Positions 35,530 to 44,568 of a DNA stretch of 64,000 bases are shown here, in pieces. The DNA lies in contig NZ_JAKFFS010000002.1 in NCBI RefSeq assembly GCF_021502725.1, positions 434,001 to 498,000 on the forward strand, written 5' to 3'. The first letter of the stretch is position 1, and each line of letters begins with the position of its first letter. This DNA comes from Dyadobacter sp. CY345 (GTDB taxonomy: Bacteria; Bacteroidota; Bacteroidia; Cytophagales; Spirosomataceae). The translations under genes and the position numbers were made by a program. The notes beneath the pieces were generated by a model, which ran no database searches, was not told the origin of the DNA, and saw only the letters and a program-made list of their open reading frames with translations.

Positions 35530-38500
35530 TTATGCAGTAACTCTTTTCTTCCTGTTAAAGAAACCGTAGATGATCGGGAAGATCAATAAGGTCAGAATTG
35601 TCGCTGTAATTAATCCGCCGATTACGACGATGGCTAGTGGTTTTTGTGTTTCAGAACCAATACCGGTTGAAGTGGCGGCGGGAAGCAGGCCGATAGCAGC
35701 CATGAGTGCGGTCATGACCACTGGCCTGATCCTGGATTTGACACCCTCTCGGATGGCATCATCAAGTGGCATATGTTCTGCAAGATTTTTATTGAAGACT
35801 GAAATCAGAATTACGCCATTCTGGACACACAAGCCGAAGAGTGCAATAAATCCTACGCCGGCCGAGATACCGAAATTCATATGGGTCGCATGTAGCGCCA
35901 ATATACCACCGATCAGGGCAAACGGGACGTTAACCAAAACAAGGCCGGCGTCTTTCGCATTACTGAACATAATAAACAGCAGAATAAAAATACCAACGAG
36001 ACTAATGGGGACAACTTGTCCGAGACGGTCAGTAGCGCGAACCTGGTTTTCAAATTCTCCAACCCATTCAATTGAATAACCCTTTGGGAGGTCAGGGAAT
36101 TTTTCTTTTACACGTTGCTGTGCTTCGGCAATGGTACCTCCTAAGTCACGGCCACGTACAGAAAATTTCACCCCGATGAAACGTTTATTATTGTCACGGT
36201 AAACGAATGCTGGGCCAGTCACTTTCTTGATACTCGAAATTTCCTTCAATGGAATTTTTCCACCGGCCATCGTCGGTACCATCAATTGCTGAATATCCTG
36301 TTCATCGCGCCGGTACTGCTGTTGATAACGAAGACGAATATCGAATTTGCGTTCACCTTCATAAAGCACTGAGGCTGTCTTGCCTCCAATGGCCATCTCG
36401 ATTACCGCCTGAACATCAGCAGTACTGACTCCATACTGAGCCATCTTGTGGTCATGCAGAATCACACTTATTTCTGGCTGGCCAATATTACGGATAAGTC
36501 CAAGATCTTTAATTCCATTGACATCACGGATGGCATCCATTGAAAGGTTAGCATATTTCTCCAGTTCTTCGAGGTTTGGGCCAAAGATTTTGATACCATT
36601 ACTGGCCTTATATCCAGCCACCGCTTCAGCAACGTTGTCAACAATAGGTTGAGAATAATTGTACAAAACACCGGGATAAACGCTCAGTAGCTTGTTCATC
36701 TCGTCCGTAAGTTGCTCGTTGCTGATCTTTCTTTTCCATTCTTTCTTTGGAACCAAATCTACCTGGAACTGGCAAAAGTAGAATCCATTTGGGTCAGTGC
36801 CATCGTTGGAACGGCCTACCTGCGAAAGTACCTGTTTAACTTCTGGAAAAGTAGCCAGGTCTTTTCGGATATCTCCCGCCATTTTTACACTTTCGGGAAG
36901 TGACATACTCATGGGCAACTCGGCCGTGACCCAAAGCGCGCCTTCGTTGAGTTGCGGCAAAAACTCAGTTCCAAGCCATGTGGATGAGAAAAGAGAAATA
37001 CCCAAAAATAAAGATGCAAATATGAAACTGATCTTCTTATGTCCAAAGCACCAGTTAAAACCTCCCATGACGATCTTATCAAAAAAATTGACGATCGGAT
37101 TATTTTTCTCCCGGACGTTTTTATTTAGTAAGAATGAACATAAAACCGGTACAAGTGTCAGCGTATAGAACAACGCACCGAGCAGCGCAAAACCAAGAGT
37201 AAATGCCAATGGGCTGAACATTTTCCCTTCCACTTTCTGAAAACTAAAAATCGGAAGCAGAGCAGTAATGATGATTAATTTTGAGAAGAAAATTGCTTTC
37301 CCCATTTCACCGCCCGTCTTTTTTATTAATCCAAGTTTGGACAGTTTGTTATACCGGTCCATTCCGTTTTTATGGGCAAGGTGGTCCAGGGCCACGAAAA
37401 TTCCCTCGACCATGACCACGGCCCCGTCAATGATTATCCCGAAGTCAATCGCCCCCATCGATAGTAAGTTCGCCGACATACCTTTCAATTTCAGGCAGGT
37501 AAATGCAAAAAGCAGCGCGAGGGGAATAATAATGGAAACAATAACCGTTGTACGCCAGTCAGCCATGAAAAGGAATACAATAACTGTAACAAAAACGATA
37601 CCTTCAACCAGGTTGTGTTTCACAGTATCTGCGCAAAACTCGATCAGATTATCACGGTCATAAAATGTGACCATTTTAACATCCGGTGGGAGAATTTTTG
37701 TATTCAGTTCATCAATCTTGTCTTTGATTCTTGCCAGTACTTCACTTGGATTTTCACCTTTTCGCTGTACGACAATACCTTCAACGACATCATCATTTTT
37801 CCCTAAACCGACCTGACCGACACGTGGAAGATCTGACTCTTTTACCTCGGCAACATCTTTTACCAGTACGGGATAATCCTTCACATACTGGACAATAATA
37901 TTTTCTATATCCTGTGTTGATTCGAGCAGACCAATTCCCCTTACCACGTACGCCTGACTATTTTTTTCGATCACGTCTCCGCCCACGTTTACATTACTTT
38001 TGGTGACGGCTTCGTAGACTTCAAGGGGAGTGATGTTGTATTTTACCAGTTTGGTTGGGTTTACCTGAACTTCATAGATTTTCTCCCTTCCACCAAAAGC
38101 GACAACATCGGCCACGCCGGGAACACTGCGAAGCTGGCGGTCGATAACCCAATTTTGAAGTGTCAGTAATTCCCGGCTATCCCGGTCTTTGCTTTCAAGT
38201 GAATACCTGAAAATTTCTCCGGTAGGTCCATATGGTGGCTGAACTTCCGGATCCACGCCATCAGGCAAGGAAACGGTCCGTAGCTGATTGTTAACTTGCT
38301 GACGAGCAAAAAAATCTTCCACATCGTCATCGAAAATAATTTTGATGACTGAAAGTCCAAACATCGTAACACTTCTTACGTTTGCCTTCCGTTGCACGGA
38401 GTTCATCGCAATTTCAATAGGCTGGGTCACAAACCGCTCAATTTCTTCGGCACTACGGCCATGCCATTGTGATACGATAATGATTTGTGTATTTGTTATA

Positions 38501-38631
38501 TCCGGAAATGCTTCCAGGGGAGTGCTCTTGTAACTGACCACTCCGGCCACGATCAGCAGGCCCGTCAGAAAGAAAATAAAAAATCTGTTTTTGAGAGAGA
38601 AACCTACGATTCCTCTAATGAATTTATTCAT
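35530..38631 (-). CDS. Heavy-metal efflux RND pump (CusA/CzcA family)
   Basis: Inner-membrane proton-driven pump of a tripartite efflux system. From ATG 38631 it has 1033 residues, the usual length; an ATG at 38712 would add 27 atypical residues and lies in the loop of a hairpin. Hallmarks are the N-terminal helix with PLEAFPDITNTQI, FVTQPIEIAMN, the heavy-metal (HME) signature in TM4 AIDFGIIIDGAVVMVEG with its acidic residues, PMSMSLPESV, and the C-terminal GVGFIALFGLCVQNGVILI block. Transported ion (Cu/Ag versus Zn/Co/Cd/Ni) cannot be read safely. The adaptor and TolC-like genes lie upstream in the same direction, with regulator and kinase before them. Confidence 0.93.
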   Translation of the reverse strand: MNKFIRGIVGFSLKNRFFIFFLTGLLIVAGVVSYKSTPLEAFPDITNTQIIIVSQWHGRSAEEIERFVTQPIEIAMNSVQRKANVRSVTMFGLSVIKIIFDDDVEDFFARQQVNNQLRTVSLPDGVDPEVQPPYGPTGEIFRYSLESKDRDSRELLTLQNWVIDRQLRSVPGVADVVAFGGREKIYEVQVNPTKLVKYNITPLEVYEAVTKSNVNVGGDVIEKNSQAYVVRGIGLLESTQDIENIIVQYVKDYPVLVKDVAEVKESDLPRVGQVGLGKNDDVVEGIVVQRKGENPSEVLARIKDKIDELNTKILPPDVKMVTFYDRDNLIEFCADTVKHNLVEGIVFVTVIVFLFMADWRTTVIVSIIIPLALLFAFTCLKLKGMSANLLSMGAIDFGIIIDGAVVMVEGIFVALDHLAHKNGMDRYNKLSKLGLIKKTGGEMGKAIFFSKLIIITALLPIFSFQKVEGKMFSPLAFTLGFALLGALFYTLTLVPVLCSFLLNKNVREKNNPIVNFFDKIVMGGFNWCFGHKKISFIFASLFLGISLFSSTWLGTEFLPQLNEGALWVTAELPMSMSLPESVKMAGDIRKDLATFPEVKQVLSQVGRSNDGTDPNGFYFCQFQVDLVPKKEWKRKISNEQLTDEMNKLLSVYPGVLYNYSQPIVDNVAEAVAGYKASNGIKIFGPNLEELEKYANLSMDAIRDVNGIKDLGLIRNIGQPEISVILHDHKMAQYGVSTADVQAVIEMAIGGKTASVLYEGERKFDIRLRYQQQYRRDEQDIQQLMVPTMAGGKIPLKEISSIKKVTGPAFVYRDNNKRFIGVKFSVRGRDLGGTIAEAQQRVKEKFPDLPKGYSIEWVGEFENQVRATDRLGQVVPISLVGIFILLFIMFSNAKDAGLVLVNVPFALIGGILALHATHMNFGISAGVGFIALFGLCVQNGVILISVFNKNLAEHMPLDDAIREGVKSRIRPVVMTALMAAIGLLPAATSTGIGSETQKPLAIVVIGGLITATILTLLIFPIIYGFFNRKKRVTA

Positions 38632-38694
38632 TAAAATAAATTTTGAATGATGGAATTTTAAATGACAGAATATTGATTGGGTCGCTGGTACGAC

Positions 38695-38726
38695 GATAGA
38701 ATGAGTCAACATTCACTCATTCTATC
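38695..38726 (-). promoter_or_regulatory. 12-bp perfect inverted repeat between adaptor and pump genes
   Basis: GATAGAATGAGT (38695-38706) and ACTCATTCTATC (38715-38726) with an 8-nt loop, in the 105-bp gap between the adaptor stop (38737) and the pump start (38631). There is no T-tract, so it is not a plain terminator. An mRNA stabiliser, processing site or attenuator that lowers pump relative to adaptor is plausible. Confidence 0.55.
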
Positions 38727-38736
38727 ATTCACCCAT

Positions 38737-39882
38737 TCAATCATTAATTGCATTGTAGATTAGCAATTGATTTTTTGAAATCACCTGCTCGCCATCTTTT
38801 AGTCCTTTGCTTATATAAGCGCGGTTGGTCAATGTCCGGTATACTTCCACAGGACGTGCTTCAATATTGCTGCGGCTATGGAAAATCATTACCCAGTTTT
38901 TGCTGCGGTCAAAAATGATTGACTGGGAAGGAATAGCCTGCATTTGATTACTCTCTTCAAAATTCAGGGTCACAGTTGCATGCATTTCCGGTTTTAATTT
39001 AAAACCGACATTATTCAGCTGAATGCGCACTTGCATGGCTTTGGTTTCCGGGTCTAAAACGTTATATATCTTGTCAATTTTTCCTTTGAAAGTTTCATCA
39101 GGGAAACTGATCGTATGCACATCTGCGGTCATTCCTATTTTGATTCTTGGAATATCGCTTTCGTTAACATTAGCCAAAACCCAGACATCGGCGATTTGTC
39201 CGACAGTAAACAATGCTTCAGAATTGTCAGAACGAAGCTGCATCCCCCGGTTCACATTTTTTGAAATAATGAAACCATCGATTGGAGACTTGACCGTATA
39301 GTTGGTGGATTTACTTAAACCATAAATCGAAAATATTTCCTTCATCCTGCTTACTTCGGCCTGCGCTTTATCCACCATCTGCCTGGCGGTAATCGCGTCT
39401 CTTTCAGGTACTAACTTACTCTCATAAAGGTCTTCCGTAGAGGATAGATTTTTCTGAGCGATCAGAAGATCAGATTGTGCCTGGATCATCTGGCGGTCGA
39501 AATCTGCTACTTCTCCGGAACGGATTGTCGCCAGTTTCTGACCTTTTTTCACGTTGTCGCCCAGCTCCGCATTTACATCTTCCACATTTCCCCCTACAAG
39601 AGGGAAAATTTTGATGATTTGATTTTCATCAGGCACTACTTTCCCGACCAATGTCAATTCATTTCTGACGATCTCTGTTTTTACAGTGTCGAGTCTGATG
39701 CGGTTCATCATGGTATCAGATAACATAAATGCCTTTGATTCTTCCTGTTTTTCCTCTGCTTTATGGCAGGATGGGAAACAGAGGCTCATCAAAGCAAGTG
39801 AACATACATAGACCAAACTTGTTCTCAGGCCAGTTTTTGCTTCGTAAAATGATCGATTTTGTTGCTTACTTTCAGCTTTCAT
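38737..39882 (-). CDS. RND efflux periplasmic adaptor (CusB/CzcB family), lipoprotein
   Basis: 381 residues. The N-terminal hydrophobic segment ends in a lipobox-like FPSC (Cys about 39), which would anchor it to a membrane. Membrane-fusion-protein architecture follows: lipoyl halves (VGKVVPDENQIIKIFPLVGG and VKSPIDGFIISKNVNRGM), a helical hairpin between them (about 125-195), a beta-barrel (VWVLANVNESDIPRIKIG) and a membrane-proximal domain (PSQSIIFD). It links the RND pump with the TolC-like channel. It lies between these two genes, 29 bp downstream of the channel gene. Confidence 0.91.
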   Translation of the reverse strand: MKAESKQQNRSFYEAKTGLRTSLVYVCSLALMSLCFPSCHKAEEKQEESKAFMLSDTMMNRIRLDTVKTEIVRNELTLVGKVVPDENQIIKIFPLVGGNVEDVNAELGDNVKKGQKLATIRSGEVADFDRQMIQAQSDLLIAQKNLSSTEDLYESKLVPERDAITARQMVDKAQAEVSRMKEIFSIYGLSKSTNYTVKSPIDGFIISKNVNRGMQLRSDNSEALFTVGQIADVWVLANVNESDIPRIKIGMTADVHTISFPDETFKGKIDKIYNVLDPETKAMQVRIQLNNVGFKLKPEMHATVTLNFEESNQMQAIPSQSIIFDRSKNWVMIFHSRSNIEARPVEVYRTLTNRAYISKGLKDGEQVISKNQLLIYNAIND

Positions 39883-39911
39883 CCGGATATTTATAAGAAT
39901 TTCAGTCTTTA

Positions 39912-41159
39912 TTAATTAAACAGTTCCTCGCCAACTACGAAATTGAGCTCCTCATATACCTTAATCCGGTCGGCTTGTAACCGGTTGAATTCTCTGGTAC
40001 TTTCATTGTAGGTTTCAATAAAGTCTATAAATTCCAGCAGCGTGATATTGCGTTTCTGAAAGTTGTCGTAGAAGCCCTTGCTTAGTAATGTGAATTGATC
40101 TGTAAAATGATTTTCGACACTTTTGTAAGCCTTTTCAGCAACAAATACTTTTTGTAAAGCAGCATCTACTTCGTTTTTGATACTGCTTTGTTTCGCCGTT
40201 TCTCCTGTTTTGAAATAACTGATATTACTTTTGGCGGCTCTGATATTGCCTTGGTTCCTGTTGAAAAAGGGAAGATCAACGGTAACATTCAAACCGAAAT
40301 AATTATTGGCATAATTACTCGCCTGGTCATATACTCCGCCAATCTGAATATCCGGTGCGGCCAGTGCTTTTTGCAGAGTATAATTTAATTCTGACTGTTT
40401 TGTTTCGGATTCGACAACTTTTAGATCAGGGCGACTTTGCAAAGCGCGATCCTTTAACAAAGCGAGATTGTAATTTTTAAGCTGATAACGACTGATATCT
40501 GAGCTATCGACAACAGGCTTGACAGGATTTTCAGAATTCAAAAGCGTTTTCAGATCTCGCTGATTTTCGGTTAGCTCAAAAAGGATATCGGCGCGATCAT
40601 TGGTTAGTTGAAACAGCAATGCTTTAAGTCTGACTACTTCTTTTAAAGAAATATTCTTACGATCATATTCTTTGTCAAAAGCAGTAACGGTTGTGTTTAA
40701 AGTTGCGATCTGCGTGTCGTATAAAGCGATTGTCTGGTTCAGGAAATAAGATTCGAAGAAAATTTCTCGGAGTTCAAATTTCAACGTGCGGATCAGATCA
40801 TAAAACTGGAATTCGCTTTTCCGGGTCGATTCAACATCCAGTGCCACACGTTTATTTCTCTTGCCCGCCCTGGTAATTAATTGCTGAATGGTGAAAGCTT
40901 TCTGACCCTGGCGGCCAACATCCAGAAACCCGCGGGATGGGTTATAAGCGCTTATTTCAGCAGTCAATGTTGGATTATTCCAGAGCTTATCCTGAATCTC
41001 CTGCGATTTGGCGATATCAATCTGATATTTCTCCGCCAAAAGCTGGAGGTTGTGTTGTAAAAAAATACTATCCGCTTGTTGGATTGTAAGCCGCAGCGTG
41101 TCCTGGGCTCGTAAACTTAATGAAAATAGTAGCAGCAGTCCGGTGATGTGAGTTCGCAT
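39912..41159 (-). CDS. TolC-family outer-membrane channel (CusC-like)
   Basis: 415 residues with a signal peptide (to about LRAQ, residue 18). Two outer-membrane efflux protein repeats are seen: long helices (ADSIFLQHNLQLLAEKYQID, AIALYDTQIATLNTTVTAFD-like region) with beta segments such as NPTLTAEISAYNP and DIQIGGVYDQ. It gives the efflux complex its outer exit. It is the first gene of the three-gene efflux set, just downstream of three 11-bp-phased repeats at 41211-41238. Confidence 0.9.
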   Translation of the reverse strand: MRTHITGLLLLFSLSLRAQDTLRLTIQQADSIFLQHNLQLLAEKYQIDIAKSQEIQDKLWNNPTLTAEISAYNPSRGFLDVGRQGQKAFTIQQLITRAGKRNKRVALDVESTRKSEFQFYDLIRTLKFELREIFFESYFLNQTIALYDTQIATLNTTVTAFDKEYDRKNISLKEVVRLKALLFQLTNDRADILFELTENQRDLKTLLNSENPVKPVVDSSDISRYQLKNYNLALLKDRALQSRPDLKVVESETKQSELNYTLQKALAAPDIQIGGVYDQASNYANNYFGLNVTVDLPFFNRNQGNIRAAKSNISYFKTGETAKQSSIKNEVDAALQKVFVAEKAYKSVENHFTDQFTLLSKGFYDNFQKRNITLLEFIDFIETYNESTREFNRLQADRIKVYEELNFVVGEELFN

Positions 41160-41210
41160 AAACGCATTGTTAGAAAGATGCGATATTCGGAACCCGGTAT
41201 TACAGGAGGC

Positions 41211-41238
41211 TTAGAATAACCTTAGAAAAAAATTAGAA
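41211..41238 (-). promoter_or_regulatory. Three 11-bp-phased TTCTAA repeats, predicted CusR-type operator
   Basis: TTAGAA (TTCTAA on the minus strand) occurs at 41211, 41222 and 41233, spaced exactly 11 bp, in the gap between the kinase stop and the TolC-family start and 52-79 bp upstream of the latter. This phasing is that of OmpR-class regulator sites, so the regulator at 42658-43344 is the likely ligand. A TAATAC-like element follows downstream. Confidence 0.62.
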
Positions 41239-41240
41239 TG

Positions 41241-42608
41241 CTATACGTGCTTTAATGTCACCTTAAATTCACTCCCTTTTCCAGGCTCACTTTGCACGGC
41301 AATACTGCCGTGATGAAGATCGACAATACGTTGGCAAATTGACAAGCCAATACCAAAACCCGGAACTTCGCTCGTGTGTGATGAGCGGTAAAATGGATCA
41401 AAAAGATAGGGGATATCTTCTTTATTAATCCCAATTCCCTCGTCAGTAATTTTAATGATACAGTCGGTTTCGTTGGTTTCGAAAAGAATCCTGGCAGTGT
41501 TGTTCGAAGAATATTTGCAGGCATTATCGATTAGATTGAGCAATACTCTTTTTAGTAGTTCTTCATTACCTTCAATGATCGTATCGTTCTCATTATCAGG
41601 TATATTTACATAATCAATGAAAACTGCGTAATTCGGGAAAGAGGATAATATTTCCTCTTTCGCCATAAATGCCAGATCTTCGACCCGCACTGGTGTGAAT
41701 TTCATATTACCCATATTCTCTATGGAACGGGCAAGGAAAAGCAGGTTGTTGGTAATACTAATTAACCTTTCAGTATCTGAAAAAAGATTGGCAAAAACTT
41801 CTTCAAGATTGGGGTCATTTTTAGCAAAACGCTGTCCTAACTGAATCTCGGATTTCAATGCAGCAAGGGGCGTTCGCAGTTCATGTGAAGCGTGGGAAAC
41901 AAAACTTTTTTGCTGTTCAAAAGCTTTATTTAACCGACCTAAAACAGTATTGAAATTTATAGCGAGCTGCGCGATTTCATCTTTCCGGTTTCCTTCATCC
42001 AGTTTTTGAGCAAGATTATTGGCTGTGATTTTTGAAACCTGACTGTTAATAGCACTGATCGGTTTTAAGGAATTACTGGCAAAATAAATGCCTAATGCCA
42101 CAGTTAATCCTATTCCGCCGATGAGGCCCCATGCCAATGTTTGCAGTAAATTTTCTAATTTATTGCGGCCGAATTTGTCATACGCAGAAGCAAGCACAAC
42201 CAAAGGTTCATCTCCTTCCTCATAAAGCAGACCAATCGTTTCACTTTGATCCTGCAAAAATTCTATTTCTTTATTCTGGCGGACTTGCCCGAGCAACTCC
42301 TTATGATAGGTGATCAGCTTGTCATCCACACTGGAATAAACCAATTCATCTTTTGTATTAAATATCAGGACTTTTTCATCAAGCATCTCGGTAAGCGTGT
42401 TCATGTCAATAGTCCTGAGAAGATCCTTGTCAATACCCTTCACTTTGACAAGCAGCCGGCAGGTTGTTTGCGCCTTACTTTTAAGCCTGTCATAAAATTC
42501 TTCCTGACGATATCGTGCAGATACGCTGTAAACGGCTATTGAAAAAAGCAGTAAAATAACTGCCACCATCAAGGTAAATTGCAGCGCAATCCTGTCTTTT
42601 ATTTTCAC
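41241..42608 (-). CDS. Sensor histidine kinase of the metal-efflux locus (CusS-like)
   Basis: 455 residues: helix 1 at about 9-29, a periplasmic sensor domain (about 30-155), helix 2 at about 158-176, HAMP (about 178-230), HisKA with His242 in ASHELRTPLAAL, and HATPase (IDNACKYSS, ITDEGIGI, GFGIGLSICQRI). The regulator gene lies 49 bp upstream and the efflux genes directly downstream, so it most likely senses periplasmic metal. No cluster of His, Met or Cys that would name the metal stands out in the sensor loop. Confidence 0.91.
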   Translation of the reverse strand: MKIKDRIALQFTLMVAVILLLFSIAVYSVSARYRQEEFYDRLKSKAQTTCRLLVKVKGIDKDLLRTIDMNTLTEMLDEKVLIFNTKDELVYSSVDDKLITYHKELLGQVRQNKEIEFLQDQSETIGLLYEEGDEPLVVLASAYDKFGRNKLENLLQTLAWGLIGGIGLTVALGIYFASNSLKPISAINSQVSKITANNLAQKLDEGNRKDEIAQLAINFNTVLGRLNKAFEQQKSFVSHASHELRTPLAALKSEIQLGQRFAKNDPNLEEVFANLFSDTERLISITNNLLFLARSIENMGNMKFTPVRVEDLAFMAKEEILSSFPNYAVFIDYVNIPDNENDTIIEGNEELLKRVLLNLIDNACKYSSNNTARILFETNETDCIIKITDEGIGINKEDIPYLFDPFYRSSHTSEVPGFGIGLSICQRIVDLHHGSIAVQSEPGKGSEFKVTLKHV

Positions 42609-42657
42609 AAAAAAGTAATTTTTTGATGTAACGGTATTTGATATAAGCCTTGCCAGA

Positions 42658-43344
42658 TTATTCTTCTTTCATGATATATCCCAGACCTGGCCGCGTGTGT
42701 ATCAATTTGGTAGTGAAATCTTTATCAATTTTTTTACGTAGATAATTGATATAAACTTCAACGACATTCGTTCCCGGGTCAAAATTCAGGTGCCAAACAT
42801 GCTCAGCAAGATCCATTTTGGAAACTACTCGTCCGCGGTGTAGTAAAAAATATTCTAACAAAGCGAATTCTTTCGCAGTTAATTCAATCGACTTTCCGGC
42901 GCGAATAACTTCCTTGGTTCCTACATTTAATTCCAGATCTGCAATGCGTAACGTCTGGTTTTCAGACTCAGGATTATTCAATTCAGAAACGCGTAGGGCA
43001 GCATTGATCCGTGCCATTAATTCTCTGAAGTCGAATGGCTTGACGATATAATCATTCGCTCCTTTGTTCAAACCTTCCACTTTATCTTCAATCTCACCAT
43101 AAGCTGTTAGCATAATGATGGGCAGTAGAGGCTTATAAACCCGGATCTGCTGACAAACGTCATATCCTTTCAGGCCGGGAAGATTTACATCCAGCAAAAC
43201 CAGGTCAAACTTTTTGCTTAGTGCCAGATTTTTACCTGTGATTCCGTCATAAGCAATTTCTGCTTCGAAGTTTTCAGCGTGTAGTCCCCGGAAAATGTTT
43301 TGCGCGATACGCCTGTCATCTTCGACAATGAGTATATTTTTCAT
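42658..43344 (-). CDS. Response regulator of the metal-efflux locus (CusR-like)
   Basis: 228 residues, OmpR class: receiver with EDD at 8-10, phospho-acceptor Asp52 in VLLDVNLPG, and DYIVKPFDFRELMARI. The winged helix (ELTAKEFALLEYFLLHRGRVV, read as adjacent pieces, then VVEVYINYLRKKID and RPGLGYIMKEE) is complete. Very close to the regulator at 8541-9218, especially in the DNA-binding half, in line with the similar phased repeats near both systems. The start lies 59 bp after the transsulfuration gene on the same strand, so it may have its own promoter there. Confidence 0.92.
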   Translation of the reverse strand: MKNILIVEDDRRIAQNIFRGLHAENFEAEIAYDGITGKNLALSKKFDLVLLDVNLPGLKGYDVCQQIRVYKPLLPIIMLTAYGEIEDKVEGLNKGANDYIVKPFDFRELMARINAALRVSELNNPESENQTLRIADLELNVGTKEVIRAGKSIELTAKEFALLEYFLLHRGRVVSKMDLAEHVWHLNFDPGTNVVEVYINYLRKKIDKDFTTKLIHTRPGLGYIMKEE

Positions 43345-43403
43345 ATAATTGTTCAGGTCGTTTCTTTGAATTTAAATTTACGGGAAAACTAATTCAAAAC
43401 TCT

Positions 43404-44564
43404 CTAAAGTACTTCCAATGCTTGTTCCATGTCTTTGATCAGATAATCAGGATCCTCAAAACCAATATAGATACGCGCCATCCGATGCAGCTCGATTGAT
43501 GGATCAAAATCCTCCGGCGCAAGTCCGCCGGCCTGAGGCAGAATCAACGACTCATGGCCGCCCCAGGAAACTGCCACCAGAAAATGTTTTAAAGAATACG
43601 TAAAACGTTCGATCTGTTGATGTGAACTCGCTTTAATAACAATTGTAAAAAGTCCGCACGCTCCTTTCATTTGTTTTTTCGCCAGTTCTAACTGGGGGAA
43701 ATTTTCATCAAATGGAAACAGTACCTTTTCAATTTTTGGATGTTTTTTGAGGTATTCAATAACCTTTATGGTCGATTTTGAGATATGCTCCAAACGCATA
43801 GGCAGAGTCCGTAATCCCCGTAAAATCAGCCAGGCATTAAATGGCGAAATTCCTGATCCGGTATTTAGCAGTTGTTCATTAAATATTTTTTTTAACATTT
43901 CCCGGGAACCTGTCAACACGCCTGCAAGAACATCACTATGTCCTCCAAGGTATTTTGTCCCGGATTGTAAACTCAGATCGATACCGAAATCGTGCGGTTT
44001 TTGATAAACAGGTGTGCAGTAACTGTTATCAACAATCGTTATAATATTCAGGCTTTTGGCAAGCTTTGAAACGGCTTCCAGATCCTGGATTTCGTAAGTT
44101 AATGTATTAGGTGTTTCAAGATAAATAATCCGCGTTTCTGGACGGACGGCATCTCTGAAATTTTCAATTCTTGTCCCGTCTACGTATGTTGTCTCTATCC
44201 CAAAACGGGTAAGCACATTATCAAAAAGCCGTATCGCCCAGCTATATGGTTTTTTGATTGAAATGATATGATCACCTGATTTTACATTGGCCATCACAGA
44301 GCAATAAATTGCCGAAGCACCACTATTGAAAACCAAAGCATCTTCCGCTTCATCCAATGCTGCCAGTTTTTTACTTAAAATATCTATTGTAGGATTTTTT
44401 CCTCTTGAATATAAAAAAGTAGATTCTTCGTTGGCAAAAGCATTCCTTAACTCTTCAAAACTATCAAATACGAAATTACTAGTCTGCACGATCGGAGGAG
44501 AAACCGCATTAAAATATTGACTGCGATCTTCTCCAAGCTCGTTCAGAATGTAGGAAATGTCCAT
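43404..44564 (-). CDS. PLP-dependent transsulfuration family enzyme
   Basis: 386 residues of the Cys/Met metabolism PLP family (cystathionine gamma-synthase, cystathionine lyases, methionine gamma-lyase). The PLP lysine is Lys204 in SGTKYLGGHSDVLAG, the ring-nitrogen Asp is 179 in IVDNSYCTPV, and the cofactor loop is FNSGASAIYCSV (about 79-90). The C-terminal domain contains SWGGHESLILPQAG, typical of the group. The family does not allow the exact reaction to be named. It starts 4 bp after the App1-like gene on the same strand and may be co-transcribed with it. Confidence 0.85.
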   Translation of the reverse strand: MDISYILNELGEDRSQYFNAVSPPIVQTSNFVFDSFEELRNAFANEESTFLYSRGKNPTIDILSKKLAALDEAEDALVFNSGASAIYCSVMANVKSGDHIISIKKPYSWAIRLFDNVLTRFGIETTYVDGTRIENFRDAVRPETRIIYLETPNTLTYEIQDLEAVSKLAKSLNIITIVDNSYCTPVYQKPHDFGIDLSLQSGTKYLGGHSDVLAGVLTGSREMLKKIFNEQLLNTGSGISPFNAWLILRGLRTLPMRLEHISKSTIKVIEYLKKHPKIEKVLFPFDENFPQLELAKKQMKGACGLFTIVIKASSHQQIERFTYSLKHFLVAVSWGGHESLILPQAGGLAPEDFDPSIELHRMARIYIGFEDPDYLIKDMEQALEVL

Positions 44565-44568
44565 TTAA

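Noticed and set aside
35570-36079. 169-codon plus-strand frame opposite the RND pump gene
   Set aside because: Reverse reading of conserved transmembrane codons; no start context and no family resemblance.
38632-38712. 27-residue N-terminal extension of the RND pump from ATG 38712
   Set aside because: Family members start with the helix at MNKFIRG; the extension is atypical and its start lies in a hairpin loop.
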